A stretch of 19,699 bases of DNA from Parachlorella kessleri (taxonomy: Eukaryota > Chlorophyta > Trebouxiophyceae > Chlorellales > Chlorellaceae): contig BBXU01001335.1 of assembly GCA_001598975.1 (NCBI GenBank), positions 1-19,699 of the forward strand, written 5' to 3'. Below, one piece after another: positions 19,001 to 19,699 of this stretch (position 1 is the first letter of the stretch; the number at the start of each line of letters is the position of its first letter). The position numbers and the translations under genes are program-made. The notes under the pieces were generated by a model. It searched no databases. It saw only the letters and a program-made list of their open reading frames with translations, and was not told the origin of the DNA.

Positions 19001-19612
19001 CGCCATCATCCGCTGCGTCATGCTGCGGCTGCTGCGCGTCCCCCTCTGCCACAAGCACCCCGGGGTCCTCGTTGATCACCGCTGCTGCGACCGCTGCAAC
19101 GGGCGCGCTGGGCACGCCGTTGGCTGCCGCTGCCGCCGCCTCGCTGTCGTCGCTGCCGCCGCTGCCCCTGGCGGCTGCCACGCCCGCTGTGGCGCCAGGT
19201 GGCAGCACGCTGGCACGCATGAGGTGGCTCGCCAGGAACTGCTGGCTGGTGGTCTTTTTCAGGTCTTTCTTGCTGGGGGCACCGCCAGCGGCGTGACGAG
19301 TCCTGGGGGAGGCGGGGCTGCTGCTGGCAAGAGGCTGGGTTTCCAGGCCGTCAGAGGCGGCAGCAGAGGGCCCGCCCCCTCCTAGCTCATGCGGCACGTC
19401 CGACTCCTCGCTGGCGTCTGTCACTTCAAGCCCCTCCTCCACCTCCGCAAACAGGGCGGGCGGGCCCCGGCTGCAGCAAAGCGTGCACGGCAGCAGCAGT
19501 GGGGCGTGACACCAACTTGGGGCAGCTCTCAAGCTGTGCACAAGCTGTGAAAGGCAAGGTTTGGAGGAGGGCTCACCGAGCGGTGGCCGTGATGCCGTAG
19601 GAGTCCTTACCC
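16018..19612 (-). CDS. PP2C-type (PPM family) serine/threonine protein phosphatase, 5' end outside window
   Basis: This metal-dependent phosphatase has five well-supported exons: 18905-19470, 17973-18181, 17293-17394, 16738-16844 and 16018-16144, plus a tentative one at 19577-19612. The catalytic fold is clear in order: [20 protein letters not shown], joined across an intron to DSRCVLSR, then [49 protein letters not shown] and GADNMSVII. The Asp of ACDGIWD and the Asp of GADNM correspond to metal ligands in the family. The N-terminal part with the GVYDGHGG motif lies to the right of the window. Before GCTAV the protein carries about 165 residues of Ala/Gly/Ser/Glu-rich insert (with [10 protein letters not shown]); plant relatives have a much shorter loop there. 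The C-terminus ends [10 protein letters not shown]. Closest remembered relatives are plant PP2Cs of the Arabidopsis At4g31860 type. Substrate is unknown. Confidence 0.9.
16247..16290 (-). pseudogene. decayed copy of the last-exon start in the final intron of the PP2C gene
   Basis: Bases 16252-16281 match 16115-16144 (first 30 bases of the last exon) in 24 of 30 positions without gaps, at an offset of 137. Both copies are preceded on the coding strand by a TGCAG acceptor; the copy has one extra base, so splicing to it would shift the frame. The homologous frame reads GANNMAVI against GADNMSVI, so the metal-binding Asp has become Asn. Confidence 0.7.
17515..17600. other. AT-rich island inside a GC-rich PP2C intron
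   Basis: About 85 bases around ATTGATTGATTGG, AAAAGAAATTGATTTCAAT and AACCTTTTGGGAAATATAAC are far richer in A/T than anything nearby. This could be an organelle-derived insertion, a short mobile-element remnant, or simply intron drift. I do not recognise the sequence. Confidence 0.5.
17847..17879 (-). repeat. C-rich tract giving a G-quadruplex-type motif in PP2C pre-mRNA
   Basis: The plus strand has runs of C separated by A or short spacers (CCCCCACCC, CCCCACCCACCCACCCCCC). The transcript would carry at least five G-triplets with short loops, about 95-125 bases downstream of the donor GTGGGT at 17972. The surrounding 17740-17960 is also C-rich with CCCACC and CCAG repeats. Confidence 0.75.
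18783..18921 (-). repeat. copy of the exon end and 5' splice site in the PP2C gene, donor destroyed
   Basis: Bases 18783-18805 in the intron match 18899-18921 (the last 17 exon bases plus six intron bases) in 22 of 23 positions, including a perfect 17-mer CTGTGTTGGCAACCACC. The single mismatch changes the donor GTGAGG to ATGAGG. The offset is 116. Confidence 0.85.
19577..19612 (-). CDS. tentative 36-base exon of the PP2C gene
   Basis: A segment between an AG acceptor (GCGCAG) and the donor GTGAGC ends in phase 2, which is what exon 18905-19470 requires. It reads [11 protein letters not shown] before the junction. I cannot match these residues to the family, so the evidence is phase and splice borders only. 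Confidence 0.35.
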
Positions 19613-19699
19613 CTGCGCTGATGGCGTGCATGTGACTTTTGCAGCGTGGCACTAGGCGGAGGGGTTGGTGGGCGTAAAAGGTGGGTGGCTAACACATGC

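Noticed and set aside
1..19699. Transposons, tRNA/rRNA genes, CRISPR arrays, prophage or operons
   Set aside because: None seen: no long terminal or inverted repeats with transposase-like coding, no cloverleaf-like segments recognised by eye, and all genes are intron-rich nuclear genes.

Overview
This window looks like nuclear DNA of a green alga, probably a core chlorophyte of the Chlamydomonadales type. All four genes are cut into many short exons. The introns are a few hundred bases long with GT...(T/C)GCAG borders, the DNA is GC-rich, and the only plausible poly(A) signals are of the TGTAA type. The protein sequences match plant and algal families best. I see no bacterial operon structure, tRNA, rRNA, CRISPR array or intact transposon. 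Exon models were built by hand from splice borders, reading-phase continuity and remembered family sequences. No database search was run.

Layout. (1) Minus strand, 3446 to beyond the left edge: a membrane-anchored two-domain glycosyltransferase, GT2 followed by a GT4-like region, with seven exons in the window. (2) 3447-3748: a compact divergent promoter. (3) Plus strand, 3749-6123: a 335-residue protein with a Lys-rich tail and a conserved but uncharacterised 'RAPVLTLW' domain, in seven exons. (4) 6124-6731: spacer. (5) Plus strand, 6732-14671: the large subunit of the nuclear cap-binding complex (CBP80/NCBP1/ABH1), 18 exons and about 864 residues, phase-consistent from start to stop. (6) 14672-16017: convergent 3' ends with back-to-back TGTAA signals. 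(7) Minus strand, 16018 to beyond the right edge: a PP2C-type protein phosphatase with a long low-complexity insert and its 5' end missing.

The genes do not form a pathway. They serve glycan synthesis, an unknown probably nuclear role, mRNA cap recognition and phosphoprotein signalling.

The most unusual observation lies in the introns. Each of the four genes has at least one intron carrying a decayed local copy of an adjacent exon/intron junction. The best cases are a 58-bp tandem copy of the exon 5 acceptor in the glycosyltransferase gene, a pseudo-copy of the last exon of the RAPVLTLW gene with an in-frame stop, an acceptor copy and a perfect 30-bp donor duplication in CBP80, and both an acceptor and a donor copy in the PP2C gene. 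This suggests that introns here grow, and may sometimes arise, by short tandem duplications across splice sites.
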